Positions 34,233-44,378 of a stretch of 64,000 nt of DNA are shown in pieces (positions within the stretch are counted from its first letter, which is position 1; each line of letters starts with the position of its first letter). This stretch comes from Gymnopilus junonius. Lineage: Eukaryota; Basidiomycota; Agaricomycetes; Agaricales; Galerinaceae. The stretch is taken from the NCBI GenBank assembly GCA_015501075.1, contig JADNYJ010000081.1, forward strand, positions 113,873 through 177,872, given 5' to 3'. Under the pieces are notes generated by a model. The model was not told the DNA's origin and did not search any database. It saw only the letters and a program-made list of their open reading frames with translations. The translations under genes and the position numbers were made by a program.

Positions 34233-34969
34233 ATGTTCGCCTCTCAATTCATCCTCCCCATCTTGGCCTTCACTGGCCTCGCCGCCTTTGCGAGCCCCGA
34301 TGAGATCCAGAAACACGCCGCTGATGTGTCCAACGTCCTTGACATCGTCAGCACCCTCCAGGAGTCTACCTCATCCATCCTCCCTCAACTCAGTATGTTC
34401 TCGTAGCGTCCCTTTGTCACTGAATATTACTGAATGCATTTATACCATCAGATGCTCTCGTCTCGAATGGTCAGGCCAATACTGCGACCGTTACTCCTCT
34501 TATCAACCAGCTCGTCGCCTTGCTCAACACCGCCGGCACCTCTTTCAACTCCCTCGGTCCCGTTGATGCTTCCACTGGAGGTACTCAAGAGGACGTTGCT
34601 GAGGCTTTCTTTCCTATTCTTTCTGTGTGTTAACTGCTTTCCCACTGTAGCAGAAAAGAAACGGTTACTAACACTCGATATAGGAAATTGCTGTTACCCT
34701 TGCGGCCGTCGAACTTGCAGTCCCCGGACTTGCTCCCCTTTTGGCTGCCCTTGGTATTGATGATTTCGCCCTCAATCAAGTTCTTCTCGGATTGGACATC
34801 GTTCTTCACGGAGTCGTTCGCCTTGTTGCTGTGTTGTAAGCAACTTCAACTGTTTACCTCTATATTTCTGAGTTAAACATTATTCCCTTATGCTTCTAGG
34901 CTCGTCGATGTTGCGGTTACTCTTCGCAAGCTTGCCTTTGTCCTCACTGTCGGTACTCTGGGATTGTAA
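34233..34969 (+). CDS. Small secreted protein, SSP family copy 3
   Basis: Four exons with introns at the same positions as copy 1. Signal peptide MFASQFILPILAFTGLAAFA, then SPDEIQKHAADVSNVL. Here the RR/KR dibasic site of copies 1 and 2 is replaced by KH, so processing may differ. The mature region is nearly identical to copy 1 (TVTPLINQLV; SLGPVDASTGGTQED; AVELAVPGLAPLLAALGI), with one inserted Asp codon giving GIDDFALNQ. It ends TVGTLGL. The high similarity of both exons and promoter to copy 1, 22 kb away, points to recent duplication or gene conversion. Frames and splice sites are intact. Confidence 0.82.
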
Positions 34970-35142
34970 ATGGCATACTCACTCAAGACTCCAAATGCAG
35001 TCTTTAAACAAATTTCTCTTTCTTTCATCGTTCTGCGGAGATTTTGAGATAGGATATCGTTGATGACGTCTTTTTAATTAAATGTTTACCTTTTGACGCC
35101 GAACCATCCCTTTTTTGTAGTCCGAGGTAAGATCAATTCATT

Positions 35143-35270
35143 AGAGGTTATTTGCAACTTCTAAACGAACGAAAAATATGTCCTCGTAAGGCAACGAGTG
35201 GGGCCTTCAGCCAATCAGAGACCTGGTAGGCTCCACTTTTTCGTTTGAACGGAATTTGCAAATAACCTCT
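35143..35270. mobile_element. Fold-back MITE-like element (128 bp)
   Basis: The left end AGAGGTTATTTGCAA and right end TTGCAAATAACCTCT form a perfect 15-bp inverted repeat. Similarity between the arms continues inward with small mismatches (AACGAACGAAAAA against the complement of TTTTTCGTTTGAACG, and GTGGGGCCT against AGGCTCCAC), so almost the whole element can fold back. Flanks allow either a TA target duplication (TA|GAGG...CCTC|TA, Stowaway/Tc1-mariner style) or a 3-bp ATT duplication. No coding capacity. It sits between SSP copy 3 and the decayed block at 35345. Confidence 0.65.
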
Positions 35271-35344
35271 ATTGCCGATGGCCTGATTTCGGTACCTTCG
35301 GATCAAATGGGTACTTAAATTGAAAAAGGTTGGACCTCATTCCA

Positions 35345-36420
35345 TTTCCCATCCCTTCAGGAACGCTAGCTGTGGAGGATTTCAGCGGTCCTCGTCTCTG
35401 GTTTACCGATCGTGGTAGTGGCCTTTTCTATGTTCATCGATGGTGGTGATGATGGATACAGTTCGAGATTGACCGAGTTTCTCGACAACTTGATCAGCGC
35501 GTTTTTGATGATTGTTGTTTGTATTTATATGTCAGCTCGGTTGCTTCTTCTCATCCTTCCTATCATCGGTCTTCGTGCATTACCTCCAAGTGCATATGCC
35601 AATATCAACTGGACAACATATATTCCACATGTCTAATGTAGTGCTGATTAAATCAATGTAAGCTCTGTTGGATCCTCTGCATGAGTGGCGTCAATCTTAT
35701 AGCGGATACAGTATACTGAGGATTGAGCAGTTTTGGCTTTTTTATTGGCGGGGGGTGAAAGGTCTTGGTCTATAACTTCATGAAGAGGTACGCCTCGTTT
35801 GCCTCAATGTCTGTACTGATGGAGTTATTTGCGACGACGGTGAAGACGAACGGAGTTCCACTAAATGATTCGAGTTTCTTGGTAATCTCTACTGCACCTT
35901 TTGGTCATTCTCACTGACATCTATATGAATTAGCTGGACTGCTGATTCTCACCCATCCTTTCCTCATGTGCTATGTCTGAGCATGTATGCAGTCATCAAC
36001 TAGACGCATATCATATGACTATCAAATGTAAGTAATCCTATTCATTTCCATCCAGGAACTCAATGGACTGTTGGCATAATGGCACATTGTTCGATGTGGG
36101 GGTGTTTTTCGCTTTCCTAGCAGAGGGCAAAAGAAGATGATTCCTCGCCAAGCTGAAGATGCTTTTGAATTTAGCAGTTGGCAGGCTTCCCATGGGACGA
36201 GTCGCATCTGACCAGACTGACCTTGGCTCATCGTCATATGAAGGGCCACTCCTCATCAGCCTTAAAGTCTCCACTGATAACTGACTCGGGCAGTCAGGAA
36301 GCCCGAAAAGCTGCTTCGCCGAAATCTTTGGGGCAGGCCGTCGACCTGTGCAAATGGAAGAAAGGGCAATGGAATCGAGTTATCTTGGCCATAGCTTAAG
36401 AAGTAGACATGAAATAATAG
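35345..36420. pseudogene. Decayed direct copy of the 23.6-24.9 kb block
   Basis: Bases from 35345 repeat 23603 onward (CCCTTCAGGAACGCT, GTGGAGGATTTCAGCGGTCC) in the same orientation. The plus-strand coding part (35412-35636) is still open. The minus-strand gene is broken. At its 5' end ATGGCCAAGATAACTCG replaces the first codons of the intact gene (one-base change of frame). An internal deletion joins the CAGGTCGAC codons to the PKISAKQL region. Further indels separate the remaining MGSLPTAK and ARNHLLL segments. The spacing between the two genes is also shortened. This is a direct duplication about 11.7 kb away from its source. Confidence 0.7.
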
Positions 36421-36849
36421 AGGGAAAACGAGGGGCCAAGGCCTGAGTGTCATTACGCCCTGACAATTGATTAGGGTTACAAGCATCCAGATTGTACGAC
36501 ATGGGCTTCTTCGAAACGGTACCAGGCCTCAAAGTGCGGTATGTATACAAGGACCAGACCATCATTGAATACATATGTGGGACGCGAAAGCCAGAGAACC
36601 TGCAGTTTGGAAGAGATGACGAGGATTAAGAAGATTCAATCGGTCAGTGAGTAACCAATATATTGTCGAGCGCGCGTCTTACAACAAAAACATAGGATCC
36701 GAATTGGTGGTGATGTATTTGAGTATGACGTTGACCTGTGCCTCCTTCCTCTGAAGTAATGCACGTCAAATGTACTCATCTATTTACTATGCTCATCTGA
36801 AGGGACTGAGCATTTAAATCATGCAGATCAACTTGAGGGCATCACTTCA

Positions 36850-38437
36850 TCAAAGAGCCGCTTTCCCCGCCGTCTAGAAAGAAAAGAAAGGTAAATGAAA
36901 TTGTGAAGGTACAGAAAGGAGGAGTGACATACCTCAATCGGTAAAAACAACATAAGAAGTGCAGCTATGAGAAATAGGGATGCAGATACAAAAATTGGCC
37001 TTAAACAAAGTGCAAACTCCTTCAAATCAATGAGTTATCACTCTCAACAGATAACGACTGACCCGTTCACGTTGGCACCAGTCGCACCGACCGCTGAAGT
37101 CGTGGCGATCTTGATGACGGGTGAAAGGATACCAGTGATCCTGTTGAAACTGCTGGCGATAGAGTCTCCAGTTCCGCGATGAGGTGCCGGGAAGACCTGG
37201 GGATCAATGTACTTGTAAACGAAAGGACATGGGCAATAGGAAATGAAAACAATGTACCTCTGGAGTATAAGCGTAGAGTACACCGTACATCTTAATAACA
37301 TTAGCATAAGCAACACTCACACGTAAGCCTTGTACTCACAGCGTTCCTACAACAGACCATAAGTCCACTATCCGCAGAAATAATAACAAAGCAACGTACG
37401 AAGTGACTGAAGTCGTACAAGTATACCCAAGAACAGCCGCCTGGCTATTACTCGTCGTAAACAAGAACAAGAAAATCCCAGTAAGCGTCGTCGACACCGC
37501 CATGACCAACTTCCTCCCCCCAAAGGAATATTTCCCACTGCGTCTCGTCCAATCCACCACCGCACACGCGATGAGCGAACCGGGAATACCAAGGACGGAA
37601 ACGATCGTGTAATTGCGGTACGTGACGCTGACGGCGCTGTTACCGCTGGGTACACGATCCCGCAGATAGAAAGGGAGGAAGGCACTGAAGAGCGGATAGG
37701 CCAGCCCGATGAGTCCTGGAAAGGGACGTGAGTAGGTCAGGCTGAGAGAGGCAATAAGGTGGATGGATGGATGGATGGATGGGACGTACCCCATAAAAGG
37801 ATGGTGATTGAGCTGTTGATGGCCAGTTTCTTGCCGGCGAAGAGAGGCTTGACGTGTGACAGAGAAAGGTGGGAAAACGATTCTTTCACCACCTGCAGCA
37901 TGGTCCTGGGTGGTAATGTCGCACTTCCTTGGATTTCCTGGAGTTGGCCTAGCGTCAAGGAGATCGATTTACCATTCTTGTGTGCTAAATGCTCCATGAC
38001 CTGTGATTCTACATGAGGGAAACTGGCAAAAAAACATGTAGGAGGGTCAAACCTTGATCGCTTCCTCATCCCGCCCATTTGCAATGAGATATTTCGGTGA
38101 TTCTTGGAGGTTGAAAATGAAAAAGCGGCAGATGAACATCAAGAGGGTGAGAGCGCCACTATCGGGATAATGGGTAAGCCATCAATGACGTAGAAAAGGT
38201 TGCTAACAGCTCACAGCATATAGCTGAATTGACGGAAACATTAGCATTCAAATACGTTTGAACTATAAAGAGATGAATGACTTGCAAGGTGTATCTCCAA
38301 CCCATATTCTCGGCCTTGGGGCATTGGCCTACTGGTACGTCACTTGCACATGAAAAGTTGCCAATGAAGCCCCAAGCTACAATGGAAGCTACAAGCTGAC
38401 CAATAGCCCACCAAGCGGAGAGGAGTGTTAACGTCCA
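36850..38437 (-). pseudogene. MFS transporter lacking its N-terminal exons
   Basis: The exons resemble the second part of a sugar/organic-ion MFS transporter: WTLTLLSAWWAIGQLVASIV, a Cys-containing loop, MGWRYT, FICRFFIFNLQESPKYLIAN, a cytosolic loop (KNGKSISLTLGQLQEIQG), GLIGLAYPLFSAFLPFYLRD, NYTIVSVLGIPGSLIACAVV, the conserved YTPEVFPAPHRGTGDSIASS and a C-terminus ETAGKAAL. At least seven introns join in phase, and one (38159-38285) has a GC donor. The first transmembrane helices are missing: the first visible exon starts right after an acceptor at 38438, and only 73 bp upstream lies the stop of another gene. A normal member would have some 200 more residues. It is therefore a 5'-truncated pseudogene despite its otherwise open exons. 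Confidence 0.75.
37757..37784. repeat. (GGAT)n microsatellite in an MFS intron
   Basis: Six to seven GGAT units lie in the intron downstream of the NSSITILLWG exon. Confidence 0.85.
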
Positions 38438-38510
38438 CTGTGGTAGTATTAACAATGGTATATTTCAAATCAGCGGTGGAGGCACGTACAAAACACATAG
38501 GTGTATACAC

Positions 38511-39342
38511 TCAATAGTTCTTGGCGCCAATTGCGACGAAAATTTTGTCAATACGCTCACTAATAGGAGGGAGGCGTGCTGGGGCAGTTGGGGGATAATA
38601 ACCCCTATAATATTGATCGCGCCTGTCGCCGTTGGTACTGAGTTCTTTGACGTCCTTCGCACATTTCAGAGGAGGAAGGTTATGCTAACAGATTTGCACA
38701 TCAGCAAAAGGTTTGCGACAGGAATTGAGCAAATACTTGCCGGAGCTTTTGTTGGGTCTTGTCCGTTAGGGAACGGAACGATTTCAAAACCGGCTTCATC
38801 GCCAGTTCCAGCGGACATGTTATAAGTCTAGAAAATGTCACTAGAGGGAAAGCCAGGATAGAAAAGTCATTCACGTACGATCGCGGCGATCCGCCTAACA
38901 CTTGATAGCTCCCCCTTTAAACCATGGACATCGTCCTTGAGAGTTCGAATATCGGCCTTGATCGGAGCTAATTGCTCATCCAAAATGCGGTTCATTGCTG
39001 CAGTGAACCACGCCGGCTCACCGCCTGGGATCAGTCGTTATTGCGATTATGAGTTTCAAAGTGGAGATTACTAACCCTCGTGTGACGAGATTAACTTGTT
39101 TTTGTATAGTTCAGCCTGAAAAACCTCTTCGTCTTTAACCTTTTTTCGACCTTTGAGGGATCAATACGGAGGATATACCACTGAGCGACGACTGACACAC
39201 CGTGTGCAACTAAAAGATCCTGAGAGTAGTGAAGGGAGTTGGTTATGTCGGTCACTGTAGGGGGCTGGGAGGGGGGAGCAGGTAGTTTAACTGTCTTTGC
39301 TGATTCGTTGCTCAGGAGAGGCAACGCGATAACTGGCGGCAT
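38511..39342 (-). CDS. Mug135-like C-terminal domain protein
   Basis: ATG at 39342 opens MPPVIALPLLSNESAKTVKL, then a helical region and a coiled-coil-like stretch (MNRILDEQLAPIKADIRTLK). The C-terminal domain has GFEIVPFPNGQDPTKAP, HNLPPLKCAKDVKELS and QYYRGYYPPTAPARLPP. This order (E(I/V)VPFP(N/D)G, LPPL, YYRGYYP) is that of the Mug135 C-terminal domain seen in many basidiomycete proteins and in a meiotically upregulated fission-yeast gene. Its biochemical role is not known to me. The intron before HNLPPL (38695-38740) uses a GC donor (GCAAGT). Near 39150 the frame shifts by one base inside an A-run (GTCGAAAAAAGG), so a single indel or an unusually short intron separates the first exon from KDEEVFQAELYKNKL. 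Confidence 0.7.
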
Positions 39343-40484
39343 GGTACTGTGCAAGAGATGAGACAGGTTCGGAGGAATGTTGAGAGTGACACCGACCAAG
39401 CTGCGTTGAATCAACCGTGAGTCTGATACTGTGACAGCGAGTCACTAATTCACGTGACACAGACGACCTCGACGCTCATTTTGACTCCTCAAGTCCATCA
39501 TTGAAATCGCTGTCCAGAGAAAGGTGGCGAAAGGCGCTTCCCGTTCTTTACAGCTGTGTGTACGGGTTTGCACAGTTCGATCACATTTATTATGTTGGAA
39601 TATATTGCACCCATATGTATCTCGATGCCTAGCCCCTCCATATATTTTGCCTTCTTATCCTTGCTTACTATGAATTCCGCCACCTACTACCAAAATACAA
39701 CCTGGATCTATTCCGTAGTACTTACACGTATTGTACATACATTCGAGGTCTCCGACCTCCTCTTTTTTGTAGTTACTGACTACCTACTACGTTGTATATA
39801 AACTATGTATGTACTTACCTGAACATTTCAGTCAAATCAATTATCGTTTTAATATTTCTATCATCACAGCATGAAGAGCAGTATTATCTTATAGCCTTCA
39901 CATTGTGCACTCGATGTTTTACTAACCGAATCCTCTTCCCAGAACATGATTTCGAAAAACGCATACTCGTAACCATTAAATTGGGTATCCTTTACATTGA
40001 TGTCGGAAAACCCCGGGGGGCATTATAATGCTGACCGCATTATCTTCTCGGCAAATCCCATTATGACATGCATTATAATGCTATTGTAATATACCGGAGA
40101 TGATTATCAAGGGCTAGCCGGCTTTATGACTCGGTCCGAGATAAGATGAGTTCATCTTTCGGTTCATAATGTCGACCGATTTAATCATATTGAATGACAC
40201 GAGATATAACACTTAATTTTAGATTATGATCAGTGAAAGTATTGACATGATGCTGGGTTATCTTATCATAATCTCCGGACCAGCTTCATAATGCTATCTC
40301 CTAGATCACAAGATAATATAACGGCCTGTGATCTACCAACACCGATGGTGCCAGTAAAGTTCCACTGGAAACACGTTCCTGACAGTAGGGAACGCTCTAA
40401 AAGCTGCGGCACGGTAAGCATCCTTTCTATTTCTCCCAGCATACCACATCAGCACATTTCTCATGGCAAAGCCGAAAGTTTCTA
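39343..40484. other. Gene-free stretch with repeated CATTATAATG motifs
   Basis: No gene seen. Between 40013 and 40300 the palindromic word CATTATAATG or its half-sites (TTCATAATG, CATTATGAC) recur five or more times. This ends shortly before the 5'-truncated SSP copy 4. I could not find paired terminal repeats or a TSD, so I do not call a mobile element. Confidence 0.45.
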
Positions 40485-41157
40485 AGCCCCGTTGAGCTCG
40501 AGAACCGTGCTGATGCTTCTAGCGCCCTCGGCATTGTCAGCACCCTCCAGGGATCGACTGCCCCCAGCATTTCTCAGCTCAGTACGTTTGAAATTCCCCT
40601 GTGATGACGTAGTATTGTTGAACATATTCCTCTCACCAGACACCCTCGTTTCGAGCGGCAGGGCTACTACTGCGAACGTTACTCCTCTTATCACCAAGGT
40701 CCACTCCTCACTCACCACCGCAAGCTCCTCTTTCAATGCCCTCGGTCCCGTCTCCGCATCCGCTGCTACTCAACAGCAAGTCGCCGTTGCCTTCGCTCCT
40801 ATCATCTCCGTGAGTTATCGGTCTGCCTGCCTGTTGCGAACAGAATTTAGCAACTAATCACGTCCATTGTCTACAGGAAATTGCTATTACTCTTGAGGCT
40901 GTCGAACTCGCAGTACCCGGACTTGCACCTCTTTTGATCGCCCTCGGTATCGACATCGCTCTCAACGAAGTTCTGTTCGGTTTGAACTTTGTCCTTGCCG
41001 GTGTTGTACACCTTGTTTCTGCATTGTGAGCACTTTATCTACCTTTCTATTGGAATTTGGAACTAAATCTTACCTTGCTTCTTCTAGGCTCGTTGATGTT
41101 TCGGTTATCCTTCACAACTTGGCCTTCGTCCTTACTGTCGCTACCCTCGGATTGTAG
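40485..41157 (+). pseudogene. Small secreted protein, SSP family copy 4, without signal peptide
   Basis: The mature part is present: SPVELENRADASSALGIVST, then TLVSSGRATTANVTPLITKV, AFAPIIS, AVELAVPGLAPLLIALGI, LNFVLAGVVHLVSAL and TVATLGL, with introns at the family positions and open frames. However, the exon-1 part coding for the signal peptide is replaced by unrelated sequence. The frame upstream (SWQSRKFL) has no nearby ATG, and no TATA box like those of copies 1-3 is found. The product could not be exported in the usual way, so I treat it as a 5'-truncated copy. A distant replacement exon cannot be excluded. Confidence 0.7.
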
Positions 41158-41576
41158 AATACACTGTAGTCTTTGAGATTCTCTTTCCCGGTCGGATTCT
41201 ATGTGACGTAGTGCTCTTATAAACTGGACAGCCAATGTACATATATTGTTCTTTTAACGTGAAATGAACATTGCTAGGTTTCGTCGCCTTATATTCTGGC
41301 ATTACAGAAAATGGTTCATGAATGAGGTTTTCAAATAACGAAAATAGTCATCAACGCACCTATAGCCGCCTACTTCCGGCACTGCCTCAACAGCCCATCG
41401 TTTTCACCTAAGAAATACGTCGACCAGCCCCGATAGAAAACAACATAGATGGAGGCTTGAGATTGAAAAAGCGATGGTGGTTGCGAGTGAAAATGGCGGC
41501 CTTGTCCAATACGGGATTCCCGGATCTCTCCGGATGATTCAAAGTCCGTTCTTAGGTAACACTGGCTCCCATCAAC

Positions 41577-42200
41577 ATGACCTCCGACGCTCCTGCACCT
41601 TACGCTCAAGCCATCTATGGCGCAACTCTACGCTCTGTACGCTATGGAGCTCCAGTTATCGCGAGGATGGCCAACACCCCGAACCTCGTTGGTCACCTAG
41701 ACCACCACTCGCCGACCCGTGATGGTTCCTTTTGGATTTGCGCAGCTAACGGCGAAGGCGTTTCGGCCAGCAAGGTGGAGTCTAAACACGCAGTTGCCAT
41801 TGAGCGTGGTCTGGCTTACATTTCCTGTCAAGCGCCGATTGGATTTATCCCAGCTGAGCATCTACCGCAGCTCGATACCAGCTACAAGCCAGATGTTAAG
41901 GTGGTGGGTGGCATGGTATTCTCGATTGGAGCGACTTTCATTCCTTTCTTCCTGATGAAGAGGGATACCGGAGAGAAGATCAGAGTCGTTCTACATGTCA
42001 TCGTCTTGTCGGACCTATTCATGACCATGTTCATTGGCGTTCTTGGTGGTCAGATTATCAGAACCATGGTGTGGGATCGCAATAGGCCTGTCTTTGGGTT
42101 CAGTTTTGGTCAGGAAGACGATGGCCTAACATCTGCTCGGAGCATATTAGAATGGGGACAGGAAGTAGATGGCGCTGGGAGTAGTGGAATAGCAAGGTGA
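41577..42200 (+). CDS. SSP-linked membrane protein family, longest member
   Basis: A 207-residue frame begins MTSDAPAPYAQAIYGATLRS and contains NTPNLVGHLDHHSPTRDGSF, a Cys in WICAANGEG, IPAEHLPQLDTSYKPDV, two hydrophobic segments (VVGGMVFSIGATFIPFFLM; VVLHVIVLSDLFMTMFIGVL) and GFSFGQEDDG. Two TM helices are likely. A 58-bp stretch at about 41777-41834 looks like an intron (aligned with a 48-bp intron in the copy at 42990) but splicing it would shift the frame, so either it is retained or an indel is present. Family unknown to me. It lies just downstream of SSP copy 4. Confidence 0.55.
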   Translation: MTSDAPAPYAQAIYGATLRSVRYGAPVIARMANTPNLVGHLDHHSPTRDGSFWICAANGEGVSASKVESKHAVAIERGLAYISCQAPIGFIPAEHLPQLDTSYKPDVKVVGGMVFSIGATFIPFFLMKRDTGEKIRVVLHVIVLSDLFMTMFIGVLGGQIIRTMVWDRNRPVFGFSFGQEDDGLTSARSILEWGQEVDGAGSSGIAR

Positions 42201-42985
42201 GTCGCACGTCTGAAGGTGCTCCGTAATCTTTTATTAATTCTTCGCTTGGTAGCTCGTAACTATACACTGTAATTTATCCCGAAGACGAACGCTGCCCTAT
42301 GAAAACCCTTATTTTCGTCGACATACTACTTTGAAGAGTTTATTTGAAATTTTATCCAAGGGATTCCATGCCAGCGGTGCGGTACGCAGAGAAATTCATC
42401 TGATAGAGAAGGGACGTAAGTAAAATCCATTTATCCGCTGAGTAAGAAGCTTGTATTGACATATTTTATTAAAATAGCAAGGCAATAGAGTTATGAATCA
42501 TGGCCCGCTTCGGACGCTCAAGAATTCCAAAACAATTTTAGGCACGTATCTACGGGTCCGATGTTGAAGATCTGGGATAAGATATTAATCTCTCACCCCA
42601 TAAGTATTCTCCACCCCAGATCGACGTGCGGATTCGGTCCCAGAGCACCTTCTAACCATGCCATTATAATTCCCTGATTTCGTCCATGAGGACGGAATGT
42701 AATGTGAGATGACAACCTATGACCTTAGGAACAAAGACACGCAATAGAGGATCAAGGTCGTTCCGTACGCCTTTGTATTGCCGGACATGTTCATTGGCAG
42801 TCTTGCTGACGCGCTCGTTAGGAGTTCTGCTTTTAAGTAGTCGCGGTAGGCCCACTTTTTGCGTTCGGTTTATGTGAGTGGACTCAACTTCTCAAACGTT
42901 CATCAAGTACATAATTCCCGGAGCAATGTGTCTCGATTACAAGCTACAACGGTGGACGAAGACTTGAATCGCTCGAACTGTCTAC
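42201..42985. other. Gene-free stretch between the two tandem family members
   Basis: No open frame with support. The sequence does not obviously repeat the flanking genes. Nothing to report. Confidence 0.4.
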
Positions 42986-43522
42986 GATGAAACTTTACGC
43001 TCTGTATTCTATGGAGCTCCCACCATCACTAGTATGGTGAATGCCCCAAACCTCGTCGGCCACTTGGAATACCACTCACCCACCACGGATGGCTCATTTT
43101 CGATTTGCGCCGCTAACGGGAAGGGCGTTTTCATCAGCAAGGTGAGTCCAAATACGCTCAATCTAGTTTGGCTAATACTTTCTATCAAGGCGTTGTACGA
43201 CTCCATTCCTGCTGAGCATCGCCCATCCCTGAATACCAGCTATAAACCCAATGTCGACACCTTGAACGCTGGCATCATGACCTCGATCGGGACGACTTTC
43301 TTCCCTTTCATACTGATCAACAAAGACACCGGAGAGAGGGTAAGAGTCATCCTACACGCTCTCGTTTTGCTGAATCTGTTCATGAGCATGTTCATTGGCG
43401 TGACTGGTGGTCAGATCATCAGCACATCGGCGTGGGGTCGGAATGGGCCAGTTTTCGGGTTTAATTTCGGTCAGGGAGATGATGACCTGATGTATGTTCA
43501 GGGTGTTATGCATTTGGTATAA
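42986..43522 (+). pseudogene. SSP-linked membrane protein family, second tandem copy, start lost
   Basis: Homology to the 41577 gene runs from RTVYDETLRSVFYGAP (about 42980) through VNAPNLVGHLEYHSPTTDGS, SICAANGKG, an intron of 48 bp (GTGAGT...TCAAG), IPAEHRPSLNTSYKPNV, IMTSIGTTFFPFILI, VILHALVLLNLFMSMFIGV and GFNFGQGDDDLM. The initiating ATG is missing: a TGA lies in frame immediately upstream. The first internal Met (43034) would lose the conserved N-terminus. The hydrophobic core is open. It is probably a decaying tandem duplicate. Confidence 0.5.
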
Positions 43523-44243
43523 TGGGAAGGAATGTTGGCAAGAGATGAGCAGCATGGTGAGTGCCCCTTTTGGACGCGTTTCTCGATCTTGTCTGACCAT
43601 TCGCTGAAAAGTTATAATCCAATTAATAATTGTAAATTATGAATTGCCTATAGGCCGAAGGCAGGTATATATTAATGCCTTGAAGAGCTCTATTAAACCG
43701 CGGATAGAGAGAGATGCAGTACAGTGGAGTGCTCTAGTCGATACACAATGAGGTCGCGAACAAAAGAAATTTGTATCAAGTACGTTAGATACAGTGATTG
43801 AAGAGCCAGTTCACCGTTTACTCATTTCGCATTAAAGCAGACCAGCTTGGACTTGGATTCTGGAACTGGCACGTTTCCAAACAGGCGATGAAGTCTTGTT
43901 TACTCGTTTTTCGAAGTTCCCCCCCGCCCCTCGTACATTGCGTCTCTATTTCCATGATGAATATGAAGAGTATGCGATGTCTCTTCAAAGGTGTATCGAA
44001 GGAGGGAAACACGGGTCAAGTTCTGTAGTGTCCTTTACATATTATGGTGTATTACTGCGACGTGTTGGTAACGCCGGTGCTTGGACTTGATGGTGGATCA
44101 CGAGGGAGCAGAATGACGTCACTGCCTCACCAACAATCGCGCAATGGGGAGTTGGAGGCTTACTTGATACTTGGCGGATTACTCATTCCCCTTACTCATT
44201 CCCCCCCTCCTGTCGCGCAGACTCTTGACCCCCAATGCCGCAC
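43523..44243. other. Intergenic stretch upstream of GST-2
   Basis: No gene is evident. The last 120 bp turn pyrimidine-rich and lead into the GST-2 promoter. The inverted duplication does not include this part, so the left GST-2 fragment has no promoter. Confidence 0.45.
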
Positions 44244-44251
44244 TATATAAA
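44244..44251 (+). promoter_or_regulatory. TATA box of GST-2
   Basis: TATATAAA lies about 135 bp upstream of the ATG at 44379. It is followed by a CT-rich leader with TCTTCTTCTTCTTCG repeats, a common fungal core-promoter layout. Confidence 0.6.
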
Positions 44252-44378
44252 ACCCTGATAAATTCTCCCACCCCGTCATCTTCTTCTTCTTCGCCTTCTT
44301 CGCCCCTCCGAGTTGTACCTTTTTCGAATTCTCCCAGCCCTTTCCAGGTTACGGTGACGGTATACGGTGACGATTACG

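Noticed and set aside
40013..40484. Mobile element replacing the 5' end of SSP copy 4
   Set aside because: No paired terminal repeats, TSD or coding capacity found; kept only as a low-level observation.
11791..41157. Naming the SSP family as hydrophobins or HsbA-type proteins
   Set aside because: There is no eight-cysteine hydrophobin pattern and no clear HsbA domain match; only a general likeness in size and secretion.
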